Shown piece by piece: positions 11,115 to 21,466 of a stretch of 64,000 bases of DNA. Positions within the stretch are counted from its first letter, which is position 1; each line of letters begins with the position of its first letter. The notes under the pieces were generated by a model that saw only the letters and a list, made by a program, of their open reading frames with translations, ran no database searches and had not been told where the DNA came from. This stretch comes from Takashimella koratensis (lineage: Eukaryota; Basidiomycota; Tremellomycetes; Trichosporonales; Tetragoniomycetaceae): assembly GCA_003116875.1 (NCBI GenBank), contig BCKT01000003.1, positions 933,143-997,142 of the forward strand, read 5' to 3'. A program made the translations under genes and the position numbers.

Positions 11115-14100
11115 ATGTCCATCGCCCACCTCTCGCGCCGGGCGACTCGCCTCGCGACCTCTTCCCGCGCTCTCCTCTCTTCCCGCCCTGCCGCACGGTC
11201 CCTCTACACCTCCGCCCCGCGTTTCAACCCGCACCCGACCGCGCTCGCGTCGTCATCGACCACCGCGACCCAGCCCCACCCTCACCCTCCATCCCTCAGC
11301 TTCACCCCTCCCAAGACATCCGTCTTCACCCCGCTCGACACCTTCCTCCCGCGCCACCTCGGCCCGCGCGCCAACGACGTCGACGAGATGCTCACAGTCT
11401 TGGGTTACAAGACCCTCGACGAGTTTGTCGACGACACGATCCCGCGTGGGGTCCGAGTCCCCGAGCTGGCCGACAGCGCCGAGGGTGTCAAGCCCCTCAG
11501 TGAGCTTGAGCTTCAGCGTCGCGCAGAGGAGGTCGCAGCGATGAACAAGCCGATGAAGAGCTACATCGGTATGGGCTACCACAACGCCATCGTCCCGCCC
11601 GTCATCCAGCGCAACGTAAGTCTACTCTATCCAAGCCCATCGCATCCATCTCTGACTCGCTCGCTCCTATCTTTGCTTGGCGCCAAGCTAACCCTGCGTA
11701 GATCTTCGAGAACCCAGGATGGTACACCGCGTACACACCGTACTCGCCCGAGCAGTCGCAGGGCCGTCTCGAGTCCCTAATCAACTTCCAGACCGTCGCG
11801 ATCAGTCTGACTGGTCTTCCTATTGCCAACGCCTCTCTTCTCGACGAGGCCACCGCCGCTGCCGAGGGTATGGCGATGTGCGTTGCCTCTGTCCCCAAGG
11901 CGGCATTCACCAAGGGCAAGAAAGTCTTCCTTGTTTCGCCTAGCGTTGCGCCCCAGACCCTCGCGGTTCTCGAGACCCGCACGACCGGGTTCGGCGTCGA
12001 GCTCCGTGTCGCCAAGTCGAACGAGTCCTTTGCCGCCGAGGTCGAGGAGCTCGGCAAGGATAAGCTCCTCGGCGCCCTCGTCCAGTACCCGGACGTCAAC
12101 GGCGAGGTCATCGACTGGCAGGAATCGGCCGCCAAGGTCAAGGCCGCTGGCGGGAAGATGGTCGTCGCGTCCGACTTGCTCGCGCTCACCATGCTCAAGC
12201 CCCCAGGCGAGTGGGGCGCTGATATTGTCTGCGGAAACACCCAACGCTTCGGTGTTCCCGTCGGTTACGGTGGACCCCATGCAGCATTCTTTGCGTGCTC
12301 GGACGAGCTCAAGCGCAAGATGCCCGGTCGTCTCGTCGGTCTCAGTAAAGACTCGCGAGGTCTCCCTGCGTACCGCCTCGCTCTCCAAACCCGAGAGCAG
12401 CACATTCGTCGTGAAAAGGCTACCTCCAACGTCTGCACTGCCCAGGCCCTCCTCGCCAACATGGCCGCCATGTACGCAGTCTACCACGGTCCCGAGGGCC
12501 TCCGCCGTATCGCCGGCAAGGTGCACACGCTCACCCGCGTTCTCTCCGACTCGCTCGCGTCCCTCGGTTTCTCCACCGTCTACAAGTCGTTCTTTGACAC
12601 GCTCACCCTCGACGTCTCGGCGGCTGGTGTCTCGGCAGAGGACGTCCACACCGCCGCTGTCCAGGCCGGGATCAACTTCCGCCGAATCGACGACAAAACC
12701 CTCGGTGTTACCCTCGACGAGAGCGTTGGTCCGCTCGACCTGACCGACATTGTCAACGTCTTCCGCCGCGTCAAGGGAGAGGCTGAGATCGAGCCTGCAG
12801 CCCTCGACCAGCTCTCGTCCAAGCTTGAACTCTCGGTCGCTGCTCCTATCAGCACACTCGCACGCGAGACACCGTTCCTCACCCAGCCGGTGTTCAACAA
12901 CCACCGATCCGAGACCGACCTCTTGCGATACATGATGCACCTGCAGGAAAAGGACTACTCCCTTGTGCACGGTATGATCCCGCTCGGATCCTGCACGATG
13001 AAGCTCAACTCGACATCGTCGATGGCCCCGCTCTCGTGGAAGCAGTTTGGCGGTGTGCACCCCTTCGCCCCCGCCGACCAGGCCCAGGGTTACAAGGTGG
13101 TAATTGACGAGCTCGAGCGCGACCTTTCCCTTGTCACGGGCTACGACGCGACCTCTGTCCAGCCCAACTCGGGCGCGTCTGGCGAGTTTGCAGGTCTCAA
13201 GGTGATCGAGGCGTACCACGCTTCGCGGGGCGAGAGCCACCGTGACGTCTGCTTGATCCCGCTTTCGGCGCACGGGACCAACCCCGCCTCGGCTGCGATG
13301 ATCGGGTACCGTGTTGTCCCTATCAAGGCGCTTGCCGACGGTTCGCTCGACCTCGCCGACCTCCGCGCCAAGGCTGAGCAGCACAAGGACAAGCTCGCCG
13401 CCTTCATGGTCACTTACCCGTCAACGTTCGGTGTCTTCGAGGAAGGTATCGAGGAGGCGTGTCAGATTGTCCACGACAACGGCGGACAAGTCTACGTCGA
13501 CGGCGCCAACTGCAACTCGCTGGTCGGTCTCACCTCGCTCGGCCGAGTGGGCGGTGACGTTTCGCACACCAACTTGCACAAGACCTTCTCGATCCCGCAC
13601 GGCGGTGGTGGACCCGGTGTTGGTCCGATCTCATGCAAGGCCCACCTCGCGCCGTTCTTGCCTGGCCACCCGCTCGTCAAGACCGGTGGCGACAAGGCTA
13701 TCCAAGCCGTCTCTGCCGCACCCTTTGGCTCGGCCTCGATCAACCTCATCTCGTGGTCGTATATCAAGATGCTGGGCGGCGAGGGTCTCACCCACGTCTC
13801 CAAGATTGCTCTCCTCAACGCCAACTACATCGCCGAGCGCCTTCGCCCGTACTACAACATTCGCTTCAAGAACAGCAACGGCCGTGTCGCTCACGAACTC
13901 CTCATCGACCTGGCGGACTTTGACAAATCTGCGGGCCTCAAGGTCTCTGACTTCTCCAAGCGTCTGCAGGACTACTCGTTCCACCCGCCGACGGCACAGT
14001 GGCCCATCTCAACCTGCTGGTTGATCGAACCGACCGAGTCCGAGTCTAAGCCCGAGCTCGACCGATTCATCGACGCGCTCATCAGTATCCGTAAAGAGGT

Positions 14101-14390
14101 GGATGAGATCATTGACGGTACTCAATCCAAGGAGGACAATGTCTTCAAGAACGCGCCTCACCCGATGTCAGTCGTGGTCTCGTCAGATTGGGACAAGCCT
14201 TACTCGCGTGAGAAGGCGGCGTTCCCCGTTCCTATCCTCCGCAAGTCCAAGTTCTGGCCGACCGTGGGTCGTGTCGACGATGGTGAGTAAACTCCTTAAC
14301 CCTATTCTCGAAACTTGAGCTAACTTTCTCATAGCTGCCGGTGATCTCAACCTCATCTGCGAGTGCGGCTCTGTCGAGGAATACGCCTAA
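11115..14390 (+). CDS. GCV2: Mitochondrial glycine decarboxylase P-protein
   Basis: Three exons (11115-11615, 11702-14282, 14335-14390) encode 1045 residues, the full length for the homodimeric type. The first 45 or so residues (SRRATRLATSSRALLSSRP) form an arginine/serine-rich mitochondrial presequence. N-terminal half motifs include ETFLPRH-like LDTFLPRHLG, YHNAIVPPVIQRN and WYTAYTPYSPEQSQGRLE. The C-terminal half has MIPLGSCTMKLNS, QPNSGASGEFAGL and the PLP-lysine site NLHKTFSIPHGGGGPGVGP (lysine near residue 793). The enzyme decarboxylates glycine with PLP and passes the aminomethyl group to the lipoyl H-protein in the mitochondrial glycine cleavage complex. Nothing looks truncated. The short last exon ends ICECGSVEEYA, as is typical of the family. 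Confidence 0.97.
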
Positions 14391-14997
14391 CCGATTCGCC
14401 CTTTCCCTTTCCACCTTGTCGTTCTTGGACTTTAATCTTCCCTCCAGTTATCTAGCTTTGGCCGCACCCGCCGACGCAACCCCATCTGTCAAATCTTGGT
14501 CACTTTCTTTGTCGATATACCCACGCATCAATCTCATCCACAATCAATTTAAACATGTTCAACCCATATCTATCTTACTTGAAGAAAAGACACATAAAAA
14601 ACCATTTCCAAACTCTTATATATACCTACTGTAGTTAGTTGTTGACAATATTAGCAGTTCGACCTTGCATGTCCGTACTGGAAGCCGTGATAGAATAGAA
14701 TGCACAAAAGTTTGGTCGAAAACTGGATTCTAGCCTTTGAAGTCGTGAGAGAGAGAATTACTGTGACCCCCAGTAGAAGAATTCGTTCACTCCCTTTCGT
14801 GTCAACTTGGGTATTGCGGAGCACCAACCAGGAATGGATCGCTGTGTGCGCTCATCAGTTTGAGATCAAGCATCCTGTCAGTGAGCGTCAGTTTTTGCCC
14901 CGACAAAGTTCAACATGCACGCTCTGAAATTCGGCCAAACAGTAAAACCAAACACCCAGATGCATCGCAGTCACACAAAGGACAAAACACAATCTGC
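14391..14997. other. Convergent 3' intergenic region between GCV2 and uS10
   Basis: About 600 nt, comparatively AT-rich, probably the two 3' UTRs. No gene or structured RNA is supported. Confidence 0.6.
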
Positions 14998-15929
14998 TTA
15001 GTTGGCAATGGTAACCTCAACCTCGACTCCGGGCTCGAGCGAGATCGAAGTCTGTGTGAAAGTGAAAAAAGCACATAGCGTCAGCGACGAAACTCAATAC
15101 CAGTCTGGTCTGTTGACCAATGCAAGACAAGAGCGATGGGATTGTTGGATCCAAGGATGCTCACGATCTGCTTGACGACGTCGGCGGACGAAGTGAGGTC
15201 GATGAGGCGCTTGTGGATGCGCATCTCGTAGCGGTCCCAGGTCTTGGAACCCTCACCACACGGGCTGGGTAAGGTTAGCAATCGTCCGGTCCAATTCAGG
15301 ACAAAGAGTGGATGAATGATGGGTTGGTTGAACAGGGCGAGGTTACAAGAGGCTTTCCAGAAACCCTCTAAGAGGAAGGGAGGGGGGAAAGAAGCAAGAA
15401 AGAAACAGCAGACTAGATGTCAAAACTCACGTCTTACGGGTGGTGTGCTTGAGGACCTTGGTAGGGAGACGGACGGGGCCCTTGACCTGGAGCTCACGGT
15501 CCTTGGCGCGGTTGATGAGGTCGCCGCAGACTGGGGAAGGGTCAGTGTCTGCTGGATTACAAGCTCGACTGATGGGATAGAGGCGATAAAGGTCTGATGT
15601 CTATCCTCTTCTGTCCACAATGATGCGAAAGGGATGCTCATCCACCAGTCTACTGTGCTCTCCTCCCATGCTCATTCAACCACGTCAACGCGTCTGACCC
15701 CGCCCACTGCATCACTCTCACCCTTTCCTCCGCCCATCCCACACCCGTCTAGCTCTACATCCAACACCCCCCGAGCCCATCGAGCCCATGATCCAAATCC
15801 AGATCCAGACCCAGACCCAAACTCACACTTCTCGAGGTTGCGGACGTTGCGCGAGGTGAGAGTGATGCGGATCTTGTGGACCTTGGCAGCGGGGGCGCCA
15901 GTCTTCTCAAAGTCGTCCTTGGAAGCCAT
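14998..15929 (-). CDS. RPS20: Cytosolic 40S ribosomal protein uS10 (S20)
   Basis: Four exons (complement: 15827-15929, 15431-15530, 15165-15264, 14998-15051) give 118 residues. The sequence is unmistakable: [56 protein letters not shown], and the end [14 protein letters not shown]. It is part of the 40S head. The last exon is easily missed because the frame stays open into the intron; splicing 15052-15164 restores the conserved C-terminus. Intron 1 (296 nt) is long for this window, as often seen in ribosomal protein genes. The leader immediately before ATG is A/C-rich (ACGATCAAAATGGC), a strong start context. Confidence 0.96.
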
Positions 15930-16370
15930 TTTGATCGTCTTTTGGGGGTGGTTTGGTTGTTTAGGTAGGGAGTGTCGGTAGAGGGGCGAAGATGCCGTGT
16001 GGGATAGCGACGTAAACCTGGTGAGTTGGGGTGCAGCGGTGACTATCGAGGAGAAGAGAAAAGAGAGAGAAAGAGCAACAAAAGATGGAAATCGACCCAG
16101 GGTAGGGTCGGAGGAGGGAGGGTGCAAAGTTTCGAGTCGTTATCACAAACGGAGGTAACTGGGAGGGGGATAAAAAAGGGTTTATGACGTGTCGTAAAAA
16201 GCAATGTGGAAAGCCACGTGGCCAACACCAATCATCAACGAGATTAAAATTATTTAGGAGCGGTCGGATGAATATCGACCACTACTTGAGTCTCGATTAC
16301 CTCTGCTACCTCTTCTCTCTTCTCATCCACCTCGGCTACTTGACTCCTCGCTCACCTCGACCTCACAGCC
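15930..16370. promoter_or_regulatory. Divergent promoter region for uS10 and TRM112
   Basis: A 441-nt space between two opposite starts. It holds an A-run near 16169 (T-run on the uS10 strand) about 240 nt upstream of the uS10 ATG, and a CT-rich stretch before TRM112 (16300-16350). No further gene is seen. Confidence 0.55.
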
Positions 16371-17233
16371 ATGGTCAGACTCATCACCCACAACATGCTC
16401 GCGTGCCACGTCAGTAAGTACTCTTTCTTCCTTCTCTTCCCGTCTCTCCATGTCCCCCCCCTCCTGCTCCTTCTCCTTCTCCTCCATCTGCCTCGTGGAC
16501 TCGACTCCACTTACTTGACCCGACTAACACCCTATTAGAGAACTGCACGAAAGACAATTTCCCCTTGGCGTTCTCTGAAGTCGAGCTCGTCGTTCGTCCA
16601 GCTCCTGAGAACCTCGATTTCGTTCGACGGTTCTTACCTAAACTCGACTGGGCGGCTTTGGTTGATACCGCGCGATCTGTAAGTGTCACTCTCGTCATTT
16701 CGCTGCTACTATCGATATCGGTCTCCCTTGATCTCGTTCATTTGAAACCCGATATCCCCCTCTTCTACAGTCCAAGAATTCTGAGGTGTCAATTACCTGT
16801 CCCCTTCTCCGTGCGCTACATCATTTCAACATACTGACTCCTTCCTAGTTGGGAGACACAACCCTCCCCGAGGAGATGCCCGAGTCATGGACAGAAGAGC
16901 AGCTCCGAGCGCTACACCATGTCCTTCTCGAAGTGAGTTTCAGGCCACCCCTACTCTCAATACCTACCTATATCTATCTTAAGGGAAGAGCTGATTGCAT
17001 CGTCTTTTGGCGATTAGATGCATGTCGAAGAGGGCAAGATGACATGCAGAGGTTGCGGACACGTTTACCCGATCAGCAACGGGATTCCAAATATGGTCAG
17101 TTGATCAATTGATATCTACATTCTTCTTCAACCCTCCTTCCTCCTTCACATCCATCTGTCGGTCCTCCTCCCTATGCCTTGGTTCACTCGCTGACGAATC
17201 CAGCTCCTCGCGGAGTTCGAGGTCGGTCGATAA
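16371..17233 (+). CDS. TRM112: TRM112, zinc-binding activator of methyltransferases
   Basis: Five exons (16371-16413, 16539-16678, 16849-16932, 17018-17095, 17204-17233) give 124 residues, the normal size. It starts MVRLITHNMLACHVKNC with two cysteines (12 and 17) and later has MTCRGCGHVYPISNGIPNML with the second cysteine pair, so the four zinc ligands are present. DNFPLAFSEVELV and LDWAALVDTA match the central helical region. In yeast Trm112 is the obligate partner of Trm9, Trm11, Mtq2 and Bud23, acting on tRNA, eRF1 and 18S rRNA. The final exon has only nine codons plus stop (LLAEFEVGR). Confidence 0.95.
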
Positions 17234-17594
17234 CCTACACCTTTCCATCCCCCATCCCGACTTTCCTCGATCAAGATTCTCTCAAAAGTCACTTTCTTTC
17301 CAGGTCCCCTCTTGAACCCTTTTTCTAATCAGGCTTTTCACTTTGTGCACTTTCGACCTATTCGCATTGTTTGTAAAACCACTAGCACTCAAGTCTCCCA
17401 TACCAGTTCGTAGACCGATGAAGAGCCCGAGATTTTATCATCCAATACCTTGGGCGTCATACTTTATCTTTCGAAGCATGCACTCTTCACTTTTCAGATT
17501 GTGATACTGCGCGTGAACACTAACGAGAGAATATGATAGACGCGTGAAAAGCAATGCGGATATTGGCGTACAGGTTGTATTTTGACTACTGATC
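17234..17594. other. Convergent 3' region of TRM112 and PFS2
   Basis: About 360 nt, presumably the two 3' UTRs. Nothing else is seen. Confidence 0.6.
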
Positions 17595-20486
17595 TCATCT
17601 CCACCCTCCACCGCCTCCTCCGACCCCTTGGCCCCCTCCACCACCACCACCACCCGCACCTCCGCCATACCCTCTATTTTGCCTCGGCCCGTACCCCCCT
17701 TGCCCTCCCCCTCCCTGCCCTTGTCCTGGTCCCTGGTCTCGACCTTGGTTCGAATACCCACCCCCGCCGGAGTATCCGCCCTGGTTGTAACCCCCGTTCT
17801 GCCCACCGCCTGTACCACCGGCGCCAGGACCGTATCCGTACCCTCCTTGCCCTCCGCCTCCTGGACCACTAGGTCCTGCATCTCCGTACCCTCCTCCCCC
17901 ACCGTATCCACCACCTCCTCCCGGCCCTCCTCCGCCGTACCCGCCTGGCCCACCTGCACCACCTTTATCGCCTCGTCCATACTGGTTTGCTCCCGACCCG
18001 TACCCACCACCTCCTCCACCACCACCACCACCTCCCCCTCGTCCTTGGTTGAACCCTCCTCCTCCCGCTCCCCCTGGCCCTCCTGGCCCACCTGGTCCAC
18101 CGCCACCGCCACCTCCGCCTCTCCGTCGGTCACCACGGTCCCAGTCCCGATCTCCACCGCGATCACGGTCCCCGTACACTTGACCTTGGCCCATCCCACC
18201 TGGCCCTCTACCATATCCTGCATCCCCACCACCTCCCCCTCCCATCCGTCCGCCCGATGGCCCACTATCTCCCCACTGCCTCCCCTGTCCCGGTGCGGGA
18301 CCCGCGTTTCTTGACGCGCCGAGACCAGGCAACCCTCCCATACCTGGTAGATCCGCATCCATTGACGTCGCAAACTGACTCGGGCGAGTCCCTCCACCAC
18401 CGCCTGCCCCTCCCATCCCCATGCTCGGTCCGTACCCACCCGCTCCCCCACCACCACCACCACCACCACCACCACCACCACCTCCTCCTCCTCCTCCTCC
18501 TCCTCCTCCTCCGGTTGGTGGCATCCCTCCTGGCCCATTCGACAGCCCCGGCAACCCGGGCAGTCCCAATTTACCTCCCCCTTCCCCATCCTCCACCTTC
18601 GTGATCCATTTTGACGGCGCGCGATTACTCTCCTCCTCCGCGTGTTTCGCCATAAACGACCGCTCCTCGCCAACGTGAAACTTGTCAATCTCTTGTCCGC
18701 CCACAGGACGCGCACGACACCAGAATCGAGCGGTGAAGTCTTTACTACCCGAACAGAGGATGTGGCCAAGCGGATGGAAGGAAAGGGAGAAAACGGCATC
18801 GTCGTGTGCGGCCTCGAGCATAGTGACGGGTTCGAAAACTTGAGGGTTGAGGAGAGACCAATAGGCAATGGCACCTGCCGCGTCGCCGGATGCGAGCAGG
18901 GAGTGGTGGATAGGGTGCCATTCCAAACCTAAAAAGGATCGGGCGTGGTCAGCTGAAGGTGAAGACATACGCAGTTGAGTAGACCAAACTCACAGTTGAC
19001 TTCCTTGGTATGGCTCTTGAGCGCATCGAGCTCGCGGAAGGTACGAATGTCGAAAAGCCTGATCGTGCTATCACCTCCAGCAGTGGCGACAATGTGGCCC
19101 TCGGGATTCCACTTGACCGAGTTGACGACTGCCTTGTGGGAATGTCTGCAACAGCAAGGATGTGACATCAGTTGTGCTCGTCACAGAAATCAGATGTCAA
19201 CCTGTGTGCAATAGTCACTCACAATGTGCTAAGCTCCTTGCCTGTCCGTGGGTCCCAGAACTTGACGAGCATATCTTTACTACCGCTAACAACCAACCCC
19301 TTGGTCGGGTGCCAATCGACACACCTCACATCCCAACCGTGTCCTGCGCAATCATCAGCCACCTGCCAACTGCCATCCCAACACGATATCTTCCGTCCAA
19401 ACTTTGACCTACCACTTAAAGCGCGCTCCTCTTTGGCTTCTCGATAACTCCAGATCTTGACCAACCCATCGTCTCCGCCCGTTACAAACATCTCATCGTT
19501 CGGACTAAAGCTGACCCCATGACAGGCCTCGCGGTGGCCCTGGAACCCATGGATGTTGGTCAAGTGAGGGGTGAAGTATTTGATCGTTCCGCCCTTGTCA
19601 GCAGAGACGAGAGCTTGGCCGTTGTGTGAGAAGGCAAAGTAGCGAATTGCGTCGTCGTGCACCTGTAGATGACGGCGAGAACGTTAGGTCAAAGATAAGA
19701 GGGATATGGGGGATACAGGGCTGGTGTAGAGAGTCGTGATAGAGAGGGATTGACATACCTGAGTGATGGACTCGTAGTTGAAAGACGCTCCATTCCACAA
19801 CGTAAACTGTCCCTTGTCGTTACCAGTCAAGAGTCGTCGAGAATCAGGAGTCCACTGGAGGAAAGCGAAGATAAGAGTCAGACTAGCACAAGGAAGACTA
19901 TGCGAGTCGACAGGACTCACTTGGACAATCCGTGTTGGTGATCGCTCTTTGTTGATAGATGTGTGGACAAAGTAGTCGCAGATAGAGGTTGAGGGATTGC
20001 TGAGATGCGCCATGGGAGGGAGGAGCTAAGGAGGTCGTCAGCTCATTAGGCGATAGGAACAGCTGATCGGGCATGAGACTCACATTGACGATATCAGACG
20101 GGTTGGGATGTATTGGTGGTTGATACTCGACACCCTTCAACTTTGACAGCTGTAATGTAGAAGCGCATAACAAAGACAGGCCGTTAGCACTGGATCCAGC
20201 TTCTCTCGGATCCACTTCTCCTCCATCGAGACCCATCTACACCAGCTCACAGCTGCATCCTTTCCCACGGTCTACTCACCATCCTCCATTTCTGAACACC
20301 TCCCATGTAGTCAACCGTACGACGAGGCTTGTACTTGCGCGTCCGGTTGTCACCCGCGGGACGAGTGACAGCTGCCTGGTATGCGGCTTGCTCGAGGACT
20401 TCTTCGTTGTCCGGGTGGTTGGGCTCGAGGTAGCGTGACGGCCGCCACGTATCTGACCCTCGTGAAGGGCCGGCGGCGGTGGTCAT
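17595..20486 (-). CDS. PFS2: Polyadenylation factor PFS2 (WDR33-type WD40) with glycine-rich tail
   Basis: Eight exons (complement: 20280-20486, 20084-20149, 19921-20025, 19759-19854, 19413-19662, 19223-19343, 18994-19145, 17595-18928) give 776 residues. The N-terminal motif [20 protein letters not shown] and the repeats ([73 protein letters not shown]) identify Pfs2/WDR33. This is the scaffold of the cleavage and polyadenylation factor that, in the human complex, helps read AAUAAA. After the last WD repeat (about residue 450) comes about 320 residues of mostly glycine with some R, Y, Q, D and N, including a pure poly-Gly tract. That tail is much longer than in yeast Pfs2. It is divergent from ABD1. 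Confidence 0.93.
18447..18512 (+). repeat. (CCA)n-(CCT)n trinucleotide repeat coding poly-Gly in PFS2
   Basis: About eleven CCA units followed by about eleven CCT units, read on the minus strand as an uninterrupted glycine homopolymer. Likely length-variable. Confidence 0.9.
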
Positions 20487-21056
20487 GGCGTCGGAGAGGA
20501 GGATGAGGGAGGCAGGAGGTGGACAAGATGCGAAGGGCGATGAGAGATGGACGAGGTGGGTCAAGGTGACGGAAAAGCTCCAGGTCGTGCAAGAATCAAG
20601 AATTAGAAACGGATTAGGAACGATCGAGTGTAATGGCAACGGGTACAGTTGTAATGGAAACAGCCCGATTTGTAATGCAGACACTGCTCAAGCATAAGCA
20701 TCCTTTCGTCGTCCTCCGCATCCACCATCTCCCCAACAACCACGACCGAGCGAGTGCTCGCCGCGACCGATCCCACCGAGCAAGCGCGCGCGAGAGCCGA
20801 CGTAGCCTGGCAGGTCGGAGCAAGGCGGTGTCTACCGACCCTCGCAACCCAATTTATATTCAACCCACTCGTCTCGTTCATTAGAACATTAGTACTTAAT
20901 CACGACGACGCAAACAAAAGGCGAAAAGAATAAATATAAAAAAATTGAATCACGAAATTTACTCAACAACAAACCTACGAAACCCCACCCAACTTCACTT
21001 ACCACCTACCTACCACCGCGATCCTCGCATCCGCTTGGTCGCATCCCACACGGGCC
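20487..21056. promoter_or_regulatory. Divergent promoter between PFS2 and ABD1
   Basis: A 570-nt region. The 110 nt before the ABD1 leader (about 20880-20990) is unusually AT-rich for this window (for example AATAAATATAAAAAAATTG), a likely nucleosome-poor promoter element. The PFS2 side is GC-rich. Confidence 0.55.
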
Positions 21057-21430
21057 ATGGTGTACGACCCGATCCGGGACTGCGAGTTCCCGAGCCCAGC
21101 GGTGGCTGCGCCGGGGGCGGCGAGCGCGCCTTGGGCCGGGACGACCACGACCTCGGCGACGGCGACGACGGCCTCGGCGACGGCGACGACGGCCACGGCG
21201 ACGACGGCCACGTCGGCTGCGAGGAACGGTCGGCAGCAACAGTCTGGTCGATCGGCTTCCACGTCGTCCGCCGCCATGTCACCTGATGGATCCTCATCCT
21301 CTACGGCAACAGCAGCAACATCATCGGCGATGGCACGGGCCCAAGCTGATGCTCTCGCGCACGCGATGCGTCGGACCCCATCGGCTTCGTCCTCGACGAT
21401 GGAAGATGAATTACGACACCGCCACCACCT

Positions 21431-21466
<36 letters not shown>

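Noticed and set aside
11777..13384. A 535-codon open frame antisense to GCV2
   Set aside because: It is the shadow of a highly codon-biased GC-rich gene. The plus strand encodes an unmistakable P-protein.
15531..15826. Possible intronic snoRNA in uS10 intron 1
   Set aside because: The intron is long and has TGATG-like strings, but I could not find a box C and box D pair with terminal stem.
17438..18874. A 478-codon minus-strand frame overlapping PFS2
   Set aside because: It is an alternative frame of the same glycine-rich repeat; the PFS2 frame is supported by WD repeats across eight exons.
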